A DNA stretch of 51,301 bases from Verrucomicrobiota bacterium (GTDB taxonomy: Bacteria; Verrucomicrobiota; Verrucomicrobiia; Limisphaerales; J093): NCBI GenBank assembly GCA_016871715.1, contig VHCO01000025.1, forward strand, positions 1 through 51,301, read 5' to 3'. Position 1 is the first letter of the stretch. Each line of letters opens with the position of its first letter. The notes beneath the pieces were generated by a model. It saw nothing but the letters and a program-made list of their open reading frames with translations, was not told the origin of the DNA and did no database searches. Both the position numbers and the translations under genes were made by a program. This document shows positions 38,786 through 47,700 of this stretch, one piece after another.

Positions 38786-39928
38786 TCACCGGCCAGCTAG
38801 GAGCCGTTGGTACCAATCGTCAAACAGGACATAGCCATGAAAAGCCTCGTTGAGGGTCAACCCCAGGAAGACCGCCAGACCCGCCAACCCAAACGCGGGC
38901 GAAATCCAGGGGTTGTTCCAGCGCTGCAACAACGCCCGGTCGATAAACGGCCAAAACACCAAGATCAGCACCATGACCAGTTGCAGACCGAGCGCCAACT
39001 TCTCGGGGAAGAGCTTCAGGAGTTGGAACTGAAAGAAGAAATACCACTCCGGCTGGATGTGCGCCGGCGTGTTGAGCGGGTCCGCCGGTGGCACCAACGA
39101 GGCCGGCCACACGATCGAGAGTTGCGTCAGCACGATCAGAATCGCCAGCGCAATGACGATCTCCGTCATGGCATGGTTCGGAAAAAACGGGAAATAACGC
39201 CCGCTCTTGAGCATGCCCGCGTGATCCCGCGCCTCCGCCGCACTGAGCTGCTTGGCCCCGATGTCCGCAATCCCCAAACCGCGGAACAGGAAAATGTGCG
39301 CCCCCAGCAGCGCCGTCAGCACCGTCGGCCAGACGCCAATGTGGAAGACGAAAAACCGCGACAGCGTGTTCTCGCCCACCACCTCGCCCCCGAGCATGAA
39401 CCGCTGGAAAAAGCCGCCCACCAGAGGCGTCTTGGCGGCCAACCCCGTCCCCACCTGGGCGGCCCAATAGGAGAGCTGGTCGAACACCAGCGCATAACCC
39501 GTAAAACCAAACCCCAGCACCGTGAAGAGCAAGCCGCAGCCGATCATCCAGTTGAGCTCGCGCGGCCGGCGATAGGCCCCGGTGAAGAAGACCCGAAACA
39601 AGTGCAAGATGACCGCCACCACCATCAGGTTCGCCGCCCAGCGGTGCATCGACCGCAGGTACCATCCAAAGTAGACCTGCTCAGTCAGGTATTGCACCGA
39701 CTGGTAGGCCTTTCCCGGCTCCGGAATGTAGTAGAAGGTCAGGCAAATGCCTGTCGCCAACAGGATCCCGAAGAGCACCAGCGGCGTGCCACCCAGGGCG
39801 TACCACCAGCGTTTCATGTGGTTGGGGATGGGCTCTTTGGCGAGCTGCTCGAACACCTCGATCTGCAGCGGCACCCGCTCCTTGAACCACCGGACCAGAC
39901 GGCTGTCCTGTGCGTCAGGCTTTGGCAT
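38786..39928 (-). CDS. Cytochrome b6-like quinol-oxidising subunit (fused b6/subunit IV)
   Basis: The 380-aa product from ATG 39928 joins a b6-like half to a subunit-IV-like half. Haem ligands are His95/His109 (i+14) and His196/His211 (i+15); the extra residue in the second pair is the cytochrome b6 rather than bc1 pattern. The text SVQYLTEQVYFGWYLRSMHRWAANLM also resembles b6, and the Qo-site PEWY is present (IQPEWYFFF). About eight membrane helices are expected. It overlaps the Rieske gene by 14 bases and precedes the octaheme gene by 23. No cytochrome f or c1 gene is adjacent. Confidence 0.92.
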   Translation of the reverse strand: MPKPDAQDSRLVRWFKERVPLQIEVFEQLAKEPIPNHMKRWWYALGGTPLVLFGILLATGICLTFYYIPEPGKAYQSVQYLTEQVYFGWYLRSMHRWAANLMVVAVILHLFRVFFTGAYRRPRELNWMIGCGLLFTVLGFGFTGYALVFDQLSYWAAQVGTGLAAKTPLVGGFFQRFMLGGEVVGENTLSRFFVFHIGVWPTVLTALLGAHIFLFRGLGIADIGAKQLSAAEARDHAGMLKSGRYFPFFPNHAMTEIVIALAILIVLTQLSIVWPASLVPPADPLNTPAHIQPEWYFFFQFQLLKLFPEKLALGLQLVMVLILVFWPFIDRALLQRWNNPWISPAFGLAGLAVFLGLTLNEAFHGYVLFDDWYQRLLAGR

Positions 39929-40490
39929 AGGGAATCTGCATGTAGACCATCCCATTCCGCACCTCGACCGCGATGCGGGTCAGCCCCACCGGCGGCGGGC
40001 CGGCAATGACCCGGCCATCGTCGTCGAACACCGCGTTGTGACACGGACAAACGAACTTCCGCAGCCCGCCTTCCCAGTGCGCAAAGCAGCCCAGGTGCGA
40101 ACAACGCAAGGAAAACGCCTTGAACGGCCATCCGTTCCCCGGCTCCGCCTCGGCGGGCCGCGCCTGCGCATCCCGCAACAGGCAAATCCGATTCCCCAAC
40201 ACATTGCTGAAGATCCGCGACTCGCCCGGCGCCACTTCGTCCGCCCGACACATCAACAAATCCGCCGTGGCCATCTTCGTCGGCGGTAACACGTAGCGCA
40301 GCCCCATCGCCACCGCACCCACCGCCACCGGCGCCACCGCGCCGACCGCCAACACCGACGCGAGAAAATCGCGTCGCGGCGTCGGTGGCGCTGCCGCCTG
40401 CGCCGGGTCGGACGCGGCCGAGACCGGGGAGGTCGCCTCGTTCGTCGGGCGGGAGTTCTCGGAAGGGCATTCGGAAGCGTGCGCATTCAT
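39915..40490 (-). CDS. Rieske iron-sulfur protein of a b6/bc-type quinol dehydrogenase
   Basis: From ATG 40490 the product is 191 aa. A disordered N-terminus leads to a twin-arginine signal/anchor (RRDFLASVLAVGAVAPVAVGAVA), as in bc1 and b6f Rieske proteins. The [2Fe-2S] boxes are CSHLGC and CPCHNAVF, with both disulfide cysteines. The insertion LRDAQARPAEAEPGNG before box 1 is unusual but within family variation. It would carry electrons from quinol at the Qo site to a periplasmic acceptor. It begins 11 bases after napB. Confidence 0.93.
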   Translation of the reverse strand: MNAHASECPSENSRPTNEATSPVSAASDPAQAAAPPTPRRDFLASVLAVGAVAPVAVGAVAMGLRYVLPPTKMATADLLMCRADEVAPGESRIFSNVLGNRICLLRDAQARPAEAEPGNGWPFKAFSLRCSHLGCFAHWEGGLRKFVCPCHNAVFDDDGRVIAGPPPVGLTRIAVEVRNGMVYMQIPYAKA

Positions 40491-40501
40491 AGACGAGTGA
40501 A

Positions 40502-40975
40502 TCAAGGCTGTGGAGGCGTGGCCGCCACCGAGGCGCCCGAGCCGAGCATCTCGAACCGGAACGGAGCTTCCCGGTTCTGGATCGGCACGTGACATTGGAG
40601 ACAGGCCGAGCGCTCGGGATGCATACATTGTTTGACCGGTTGACCCCGAAAGACGAAGTCCCGGTGGCCATGGCAGACTAGACAATCGAAATCCCGAGCG
40701 TACACCACGTGAGGCACCAACGGCGGCCCCAGCGGCTGTGCCCGCCGCTCATCCGATGCGATGAAGTTCGGGCCTCGGAACTCGGCCAAGATCCGCGCGT
40801 CCTCGCGTTTGGCCGGCGCATCCCGGCAGCCGACGCTCGCCGCCAACAGCCCGACCCCGACCCCGAAGACCACCAGCCAGCGGCCCCTTCGCCCGCCCCC
40901 ACACCGGGCGACCTGCGCTGCCTGCGCTCGGCCAAACCTCACTCGACTCTGTCGGTCGCCCAACCTCGCCTTCAT
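40502..40975 (-). CDS. napB: Periplasmic nitrate reductase diheme cytochrome c subunit (NapB)
   Basis: NapB passes electrons to NapA. From ATG 40975 the product is 157 aa with two CXXCH sites at 98-102 (CLVCH) and 125-129 (CLQCH). The family context is PPLVPH ... CLVCHGHRDFVFRGQPVKQCMHPERSACLQCHV, including the axial-ligand histidines. The N-terminus is longer than usual: an Arg-rich stretch precedes a hydrophobic segment ending LLAASVGC, an imperfect lipobox, so it may be lipid-anchored rather than soluble. Its ATG overlaps the preceding stop (ATGA). Confidence 0.88.
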   Translation of the reverse strand: MKARLGDRQSRVRFGRAQAAQVARCGGGRRGRWLVVFGVGVGLLAASVGCRDAPAKREDARILAEFRGPNFIASDERRAQPLGPPLVPHVVYARDFDCLVCHGHRDFVFRGQPVKQCMHPERSACLQCHVPIQNREAPFRFEMLGSGASVAATPPQP

Positions 40976-41979
40976 GGTTGCAGAACGGTTGCTGCCCGGG
41001 GCGGAGCCAAGCGCCGCCACCGGTGATGAACCCGGATGCCGCCCCGCGCGCAGCCCCGCGCGCAGGCCCAGCACAAGGTGCAGTGGGCCGATTCCACCGG
41101 CGCGCGCACCTTCGCCCTACGCGCCTGCCCGATCGCCGCCTCGAGCTCCGGCGCCGCCAAACAGAACGTGGCGCACTGCCGGCACCCCGTGCACGTGGCC
41201 GGGTCGATCGCCACGCCGACTGCGCCCCACCGATTGATCGTCCCGTAGAATCCGCCCACGGGGCAGAGGGGGCGGCAGAACAGCCTGCGCTCGGTCAACG
41301 CCTCGAGCGCCAACACCCCCGCCACAAGCCCCAGCCCTCCCGCCGTCACGTGCTGCAGCGATCGTAGCAACGCGTTGATCGGGTTCACCGGCTCCTCGCG
41401 CACGCAAACCCGCTCGCACAGGCCGCACCCGGTGCAAGCGTCCTTGTGCACCACCGGCTCGAGGACGGCGTGGCGCTCCGTCCGGCGGTTCAAGGTGTGC
41501 TGCAGCGTCAACGCCACACCGCGCCTCGGACATCGGTTGAAGCATACCTCGCACCGTAGCCCTTGAAGGGCTAGGCAACCCTCCCGATCCACGATCGACG
41601 CGGTCCCCATCCGCGCATCGTCAATGTCCAGTAACCGCGGATCCAGCGCCCCGCTCGGGCAAGCCCGCACGCACGGCAACTCGACGCACATCAAGCACGG
41701 CGCCCACCGCGGCGTGATGAAGGGCGTCCCCGCCTGCGCACCGGCGCTCACCCCGTAACAGCGGATGGCCTTGCGCCGCTCCCCATCGAGCTCCTGCTCC
41801 GGACAGGCCCCGCCGCATTGCCCGCACCGCACGCACCGCTCGAGGAACCGCCGCTCCGCCGCGACACCGCGCGTGGCTGCCCCCGCCCAAAGGCCGAGTG
41901 CAGCGACGCCCAAGGCGCCAAGGCCCGCGGTGGCACACTCGCGGCGCGAGAGCTTCAAGTTGGCGGTGGCGGTCGTCAC
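40972..41979 (-). CDS. NapG-NapH hybrid polyferredoxin
   Basis: From GTG 41979 (GGAG 11 bases upstream) the product is 335 aa; GTG 42000 is another possible start. It opens with a Tat-like signal (SRRECATAGLGALGVAALGL) as in NapG. NapG-type clusters follow at C49/52/55/59, C95/98/103/107, C135/143/146/150 and C182/185/188/192. After a single hydrophobic stretch (207-228) comes the NapH-type end: CRPLCP (CX3CP, 235-240), then C263/266/269/273 and C300/303/306/310. NapH's four-helix quinol-oxidising membrane part is almost gone. Thus two Nap electron-transfer proteins appear merged, with up to six [4Fe-4S] clusters. Confidence 0.82.
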   Translation of the reverse strand: MTTATANLKLSRRECATAGLGALGVAALGLWAGAATRGVAAERRFLERCVRCGQCGGACPEQELDGERRKAIRCYGVSAGAQAGTPFITPRWAPCLMCVELPCVRACPSGALDPRLLDIDDARMGTASIVDREGCLALQGLRCEVCFNRCPRRGVALTLQHTLNRRTERHAVLEPVVHKDACTGCGLCERVCVREEPVNPINALLRSLQHVTAGGLGLVAGVLALEALTERRLFCRPLCPVGGFYGTINRWGAVGVAIDPATCTGCRQCATFCLAAPELEAAIGQARRAKVRAPVESAHCTLCWACARGCARGGIRVHHRWRRLAPPRAATVLQP

Positions 41980-42013
41980 AGGAAAATCGGCTCCAGTCAC
42001 CTGGCCGGCCCCG

Positions 42014-44605
42014 TCAGGCCGGCTCGACCCGCACGGCACATTTCTTGTAGTCCGGTTCCTTCGAGATCGGACAGTAATGATCCAACGTCAGCAGATTGAC
42101 GGCGCGCGATTCGTCGAAGAACTGAACAAACACCGATCCGCGGGCGGGTCGGCCACGCCCGCGCAGTTCGAGCGCGAGCACCAACTCACCGCGCCGGCTC
42201 TTGAGTTTGACCTTCTGCCCCTGCCGCAGGCCCGCCACGGCGGCGTCCGCAGGGTGCATCTCGCAGAACGCCTCCGGCATCGCCCGATGCAAGGCCGCCA
42301 CCCGCCGGGTCATCGTCCCCGTGTGCCAGTGTTCGAGCACTCGGCCCGTGCACAGCCAGTACGGGTACTTGTCAGCCGGCACGTCGCCGGCCGGTTTCCC
42401 GCGCCACTCGAGGTCCGGCCGCTCGGGCGCCGGTTGGTAGGGGCGCAACCACACCACCGCCCGATACTCGAAATCGTTCGGGTCGGTCGAGTCTTTGGCC
42501 GCGCCAGGCTTGGGCCACTTCTTCTTGTAGAAACAGATGCCCTCGGGCCGACCCAAGATCTTGGCCGCGTAAGGATCATAGGCCGCGTTGTACCGGTAGG
42601 GTGTCTCCCGCCACTCGCCCTCGGTACCCGTCTGAACGACCGGCCACCGGCCGCCCCCGTGCCGTTCGTGGTACCAGTCGTACGGCGCAAGGTCTTTGCC
42701 GCGGCCGTTGCCGAACTGCCGGTACTCGTCCCAAATCTCGCGGTAAAGCGTCTCCGCCTGGTACGGAAACAGGTGGCTGTGCCCAGTCCGTCGCGCGACC
42801 TCGAGGAACTGCCAGACATCGGGCTTGGCCTCTCCGGCCGGCGGCACGGCCGCTTTCCAAAACTGCGTGCGGCGCTCGGCGTTCCCATACGCGCCTTCTT
42901 TCTCGGCCCACATGGCGCTGGGCAAGACCACGTCGGCCAACTCCGTCGAGGCGTTCGGATACACGTCCGATACCACCAGAAAGCCCCGCGGATTCTGCTT
43001 CCGCCAGGCGCGCATCCGATTGAGGTTCGGCGCGGCGGCGAACGGGTTGTTGCACGACACCCACAGGAAACGGAGTTTGCCCCGCTCGAAGGCCCGGAGC
43101 ATCGCCGTGAGGTGGTAGCCGACCTTGGCCGGAATCTCGTCGGCCTTGCCGGCCTCACCGAGCCAGATCTTGGCCGCAATGGCCCGGTGCTCCGGATCCG
43201 TCACCAGCATGTCCGCCGGCAACCGGTGCGCAAAGGTCCCCACCTCGCGCGCCGTGCCGCAAGCGCTCGGCTGGCCCGTCAACGAGAAAGGCGAATTGCC
43301 CGGGGTCGCAATCTTGCCCGTCAGCAGGTGCAGATTGTAGATGAGGTTGTTCATCCACGTGCCCCGGTAATGCTGGTTCACCCCCATCGTCCAAAGCGAC
43401 ATCACCCGCCGATGCCGATCGCCGTAGCGCCGCGCCAAGAGCCGCAGCTTCTCGGCCGGCACACCGCTCAGCTTCTCGACCGCTTCGGGCGTGTAGTCGG
43501 CCAGGAACCGCACGTAGTCGTCCCATGTGGCCGGCAGGGCGTCGGTGGCCGCCGGCGCCCCAGGAACCGGCGCATCCCATTCCTGGTCCGACAGGTGCGG
43601 AGCGCTGTATTTGTCCAGCCCGTAGCCGATGTCGGTCGGGCCCTGTTTGAAGAGGACGTGCTGCCGGATGAACGCCTCGTCGTACAGCTTCTCCTCGACG
43701 ATCACCTGGGCCAGGGCGTTGGCGATCGCCAAGTCCGTCCCCGGCTCGAACTCCACATACTGCGTCGCCTCCTCGCTCGTCCGGGTGCGGCGCGTCCCTA
43801 AGTCCCATAGCTCGACGCCGGGCGCCGACTGCTTCCGCGCCAACAACCGGCTGAACAGGATCGGGTGTTGCTCGGCCATGTTGGCCCCCCAAGTCACAAA
43901 GACATCGCTGCAATCCAAGTCTTCGTAATTGCCCATCGGCTCGTCGCTGCCAAAGGTGGTCATGAACCCCATCACGGCCGAGGCCATGCAAAACCGCGCG
44001 TTTGGATCGATGTGGTTGGACTTCAGCCCCGCCTTCCAATACTTCGCCGCCACGTATCCCTCGTAGATCGTCCATTGCCCCGAGCCCGCCATCCCCACGC
44101 CGTCGGGGCCCAGTTCCGCGAGCGCCGATTGCAGCTTGGCCGCCACCAAATCCAAAGCCTCCTCCCAACTCGCGGCCACCAACTCGCCCGCCCGGCGTAT
44201 CAACGGACGCGTCAAGCGATCCTGGCCGTAGAGGATCTCCGAGAGGTGGTAGCCCTTGATGCAGTTGAGCCCTTGGTTGACCGGCGTGCGAGGATCCCCC
44301 TCCGTGGCCACCACCTTGCCGCCGCGCGCATACACCAACACCCCGCATCCGGTGCCACAAAAACGGCACACCCCCTTCGTCACCTTGGCCCCCGCCAATG
44401 CCTTCTTCCGCAACTCCTCCGCCGACGCCGCCGGCACGCCCGCCTGGCGTCCACAACCGACCGCCAGCGCCCCCGTGGCGCCCGTCGCCAACACCTGTCG
44501 CAAGAACCGCCGGCGGTTAGTCTTCCCGGCGCGGCTCAGGTCGTCCTCGGCGCCGGCCGCGCTCGACCGGCGCACGCCATCCAGGTTGGGGCTCTCAGAG
44601 TTCAT
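42014..44605 (-). CDS. napA: Periplasmic nitrate reductase catalytic subunit (NapA)
   Basis: NapA reduces nitrate to nitrite with a bis-MGD molybdenum centre. From ATG 44605 the product is 863 aa. A Tat motif (NRRRFLRQVLATGATGALAVGCG) is followed by the [4Fe-4S] ligands Cys80, 83, 87 and 115 (GVCRFCGTGCGV ... LNCIKGYH, with the conserved Lys). The Mo ligand is Cys206 in NARFCMASAVMGFMTTFGSDEPMGNYEDL, which is diagnostic for Nap rather than formate dehydrogenase. MAEQHPILFSR and the C-terminal SRRGELVLALELRGRGRPARGSVFVQFF fit. An upstream extension to 44779 is not coding. It heads the operon, behind an FNR-like box. Confidence 0.96.
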   Translation of the reverse strand: MNSESPNLDGVRRSSAAGAEDDLSRAGKTNRRRFLRQVLATGATGALAVGCGRQAGVPAASAEELRKKALAGAKVTKGVCRFCGTGCGVLVYARGGKVVATEGDPRTPVNQGLNCIKGYHLSEILYGQDRLTRPLIRRAGELVAASWEEALDLVAAKLQSALAELGPDGVGMAGSGQWTIYEGYVAAKYWKAGLKSNHIDPNARFCMASAVMGFMTTFGSDEPMGNYEDLDCSDVFVTWGANMAEQHPILFSRLLARKQSAPGVELWDLGTRRTRTSEEATQYVEFEPGTDLAIANALAQVIVEEKLYDEAFIRQHVLFKQGPTDIGYGLDKYSAPHLSDQEWDAPVPGAPAATDALPATWDDYVRFLADYTPEAVEKLSGVPAEKLRLLARRYGDRHRRVMSLWTMGVNQHYRGTWMNNLIYNLHLLTGKIATPGNSPFSLTGQPSACGTAREVGTFAHRLPADMLVTDPEHRAIAAKIWLGEAGKADEIPAKVGYHLTAMLRAFERGKLRFLWVSCNNPFAAAPNLNRMRAWRKQNPRGFLVVSDVYPNASTELADVVLPSAMWAEKEGAYGNAERRTQFWKAAVPPAGEAKPDVWQFLEVARRTGHSHLFPYQAETLYREIWDEYRQFGNGRGKDLAPYDWYHERHGGGRWPVVQTGTEGEWRETPYRYNAAYDPYAAKILGRPEGICFYKKKWPKPGAAKDSTDPNDFEYRAVVWLRPYQPAPERPDLEWRGKPAGDVPADKYPYWLCTGRVLEHWHTGTMTRRVAALHRAMPEAFCEMHPADAAVAGLRQGQKVKLKSRRGELVLALELRGRGRPARGSVFVQFFDESRAVNLLTLDHYCPISKEPDYKKCAVRVEPA

Positions 44606-44659
44606 GAAACGGGCGCCATAGCACACGGATACGATTAGCAGCGCTGTCGCCACAGCGAA

Positions 44660-44673
44660 TTGACCTGCATCAA
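44660..44673. promoter_or_regulatory. FNR/DNR-like regulator box upstream of napA
   Basis: TTGAC-CTGC-ATCAA matches the FNR-family consensus TTGAT-N4-ATCAA at nine of ten positions. It lies 55 bases before the napA ATG, inside the only gap of size between the GDH-like gene and napA. If the transcription start is near 44625, about 20 bases upstream of the ATG, the box centre would be at -41.5, the usual activating position. The -10 match there is weak. Confidence 0.5.
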
Positions 44674-44718
44674 AGTTGTTCTGCAACCGCCCGAACTGAT
44701 CCGGAGCTCCCGCCAAGG

Positions 44719-47700
44719 TCACCCAGCCGCGCTCCGCGCCTTCTTCAAATGGACCGTCGGGCTGATGGTCTTCCACCAAATGTCCTCCACCATACTCTGG
44801 AATTGCTGCTCCGGCGTCACCCGGTCATCGAGCGGAATCCGCGCCACCGCCGTGTTCGGCAGGCCGCCCGTGCGGAAAGCCTCCGGCAACCCCACCTCCA
44901 TGAGCTCGACGCCGCGCGGGCTGCGAATGCGCACCCCCAGGTGGAGGCGGCCGCGCCGGTCCCGAATGACTTGGCCTACAATGATGGGCTTCTCCGAAAA
45001 GTCAGCCCGTTTGGTGAGGTGTTCCGAGATCCAAGGGTAAAGATCCAAGTACCGCGTCTCCTCGCCCACCGGCAGGGCTGGCGACGCTACCTCCGCCGGC
45101 GTGAACAAGTGCGCCACATACGGTCGGCCCACATTCTCGACCACGATCTTCCCCACCAATAACTGCACCCGCTCCGCCAAGCGCCCGTAGGCGTTCACAA
45201 ACGCTTCCCAAGGCTTGTTCGTCTCGAGTTGGTCTGGCCGTTCCACTCCCTCGACCGCCTGGATCGCGTTCAAACACCCGCGGGCCTGGGCCATCATCCG
45301 CACCGCCCGCGCTGCCTCCATCATCTGGTCCACATTAAACTGCGCATAAAAAAGCTGCCAGTCGTCGGTCGTCTCCGGCGACACATCCAGGCAACTCCCG
45401 ATCGCCGCTTGCCAATCCAGCCGGATCAGCATCAGCGGATCGGTCACCAACTGGTGCACCAGCTCGCGTAAAAGTAGGGCCGTCGAGAAATGACGCGCCG
45501 GCAAACAAGCGCGCAACGTCTGCGGACTGATAAGCCAGATCCCCAACTCGGCTGGCGTCTTGGCCTGGGCTTGCCTGGCCTTGGCGGCAGCGCGGCCCTC
45601 GGCGCCCAGGAGATGGTCCGGCAGGTCATGGTTGTTGATGAGAACCAGGCTGCAGCGCCGGGCCAACTCCGCAACGGCCTGTTGCCCGCGAGCTTCGATG
45701 GGAAAGGCCCGGTCCAACACAAACACGCGCTGGACTGCGATCCCCGCCGCTGCCTTGGCCTCGATGGCCTCGAGAATGGCTCGCGACCGTAACGACTCGT
45801 TGAGGTGCAGGGCCTGCTGTTCGCAGCCGGGGTTGAGCTGAGCCATCAAGGCCCGAAACATCGCCGCCGAGGCCACGCCGTCGTCGTCGTCGTCGCTAGC
45901 CACCAGGACCGTTTCCCCAGGGCTGATCGCTCGAATCTCCTCGCGCAAACGCCGGGCGGTGGCCTCCAGGTTCTCCCGGTACACCGCCAAGGCATGCATG
46001 CGCTTGAGCGCCAGAAGGTCCGACGCCGCTGCCAGGTCGATCTCGTGTCGGCGAGCCAGCTTGCCCATCGCTTCGTAGCTCTGCTCGATCTGGTGGCGCA
46101 GCGCGTCGTCCTCGAGGCGTTTCTCCCATTGCTGGCCATAGCTGTTCTGGAGCATCTCCGACAGCGAAACCAACAGCCCACCCGAGCTGCCCACGTTGTC
46201 CGGAATCACCTGAATCGAACGCCGGCGCAGTTCCGCCTTAGCCTCGCCCGTAACGGCCGCGCCCGTCAGTTCGCAGACGACCTTGCACATCACCCCGCTG
46301 GCGTTGTCCCGATGCAACGACGCGGCTTTGGCCGTCAACACCAACAGGTCCGCCTTCACCGTCATCAGGGCGTCCGGGTTGCGATGCAGAATCAGTTCCG
46401 GGTTCGCCGAGGCGGACAGCGGGTAACTATCGAGCCGTTTGCCCGCGCTCTTGTGACTGAGCAGGGCCGTTAGTTGAGCCGCGTTCAAACCCCCAGGCGC
46501 AATCATCGCGCCCCGACTGTCGCTCACCGCCACCACCCGCACCCCGCGATCGACCAGCAACCGCGCCACCCCCTTGCCCGCGTTGCCCAACCCTTGGATC
46601 GCTACCGTCAACCCCTCGAAAGGCTTGGCCTTCGGCGCCCCGCGAGCCCGCATCCAGAGCTCGAGGGCGTGCACCGCCCCCGCGGACATCGCCTGCGGCC
46701 GCAATTCCGAGCCGCACACCTCGAGCGGCTTTCGAGTCACCACCCCCAGCTTCGGCGTCAGACTCTCGCACGTGAACGGACCCGCGAAAAACCGTATCCG
46801 ATCCACCGAAGGGATGATCTCGCCGCCGACCGTGATGGCGCGGAGGGCGCCCAGGACCACCGCGCGGCGAGCCGCCGAGTAGCGCTCGACCGGATCCTCG
46901 GGAAGCGCCTCCAGCAGCCCCGTCAACACATCGAGCACGCAAGCAAACCCCCGCTGTACCTCGGCCTTGCCCGCCGTGGCCGCGGGCAACCGGGCGGCCA
47001 ACTCCGTCTCCTGCGCCGGTGTAAAAAGCGGGTTACGCTCGATCCAATCGACCGCCAACGCCTCCTCCGGCGGCAACCGCTCCAGCAACGCCGCCTTCAT
47101 CATGCGCACTTGGTTGTCCAGCAGGACCCGCAGATAAAACTCGAGCACCGCAGGGTCGGCGCATTCATCCAACCGCCCCGCCGACAGCGCCGACGCCAGC
47201 TTGCGCAAGATCGGTTGCCGATGGTGGAAGATCTGATCCTCGGTTTGCTGGGTTTCGCCCGAGCCGAAAAACAAGCCCACAATCTCTTGAAACTGATCCG
47301 GCCGCGGCTGCCCCTCGAGCGCCAGCGCCCCCAGAATCGTCCGCAACCGCTCCCGCGTCACCGGCAACAAAATGGAATGCTCCAACTGTAAACGCGCCGC
47401 TTCCCGCGCCAAGGCGCACGCGGTGGGTCGATAGTCCGCTCGCGCCAGCAACCGGCGCAACCGCACCGTCATGTCCTCGTCCCCAATCACGATCCCAGGA
47501 TCGTCGTGCAGCAGGGCGCGCAGGTGGCCTTCCACCACGTTGGTCGGCAGTTGCAGCTTCAGCCGCGAGGTCCGCGTGCTGTTGGTCTCCGCCGCGTGCA
47601 CGATCCGGTCGTGGGCAATCCGGCCGGCGCGTGTCAGGACCTCGGCCGCCGAGTTCATGACCGCCTCGAGCAGTTCCTTGTCGCGCTCGGTCTGCGCCTC

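Noticed and set aside
41765..43801. 678-codon open frame opposite napA
   Set aside because: Antisense to a clear NapA with no domain; long antisense frames are expected at this GC content.
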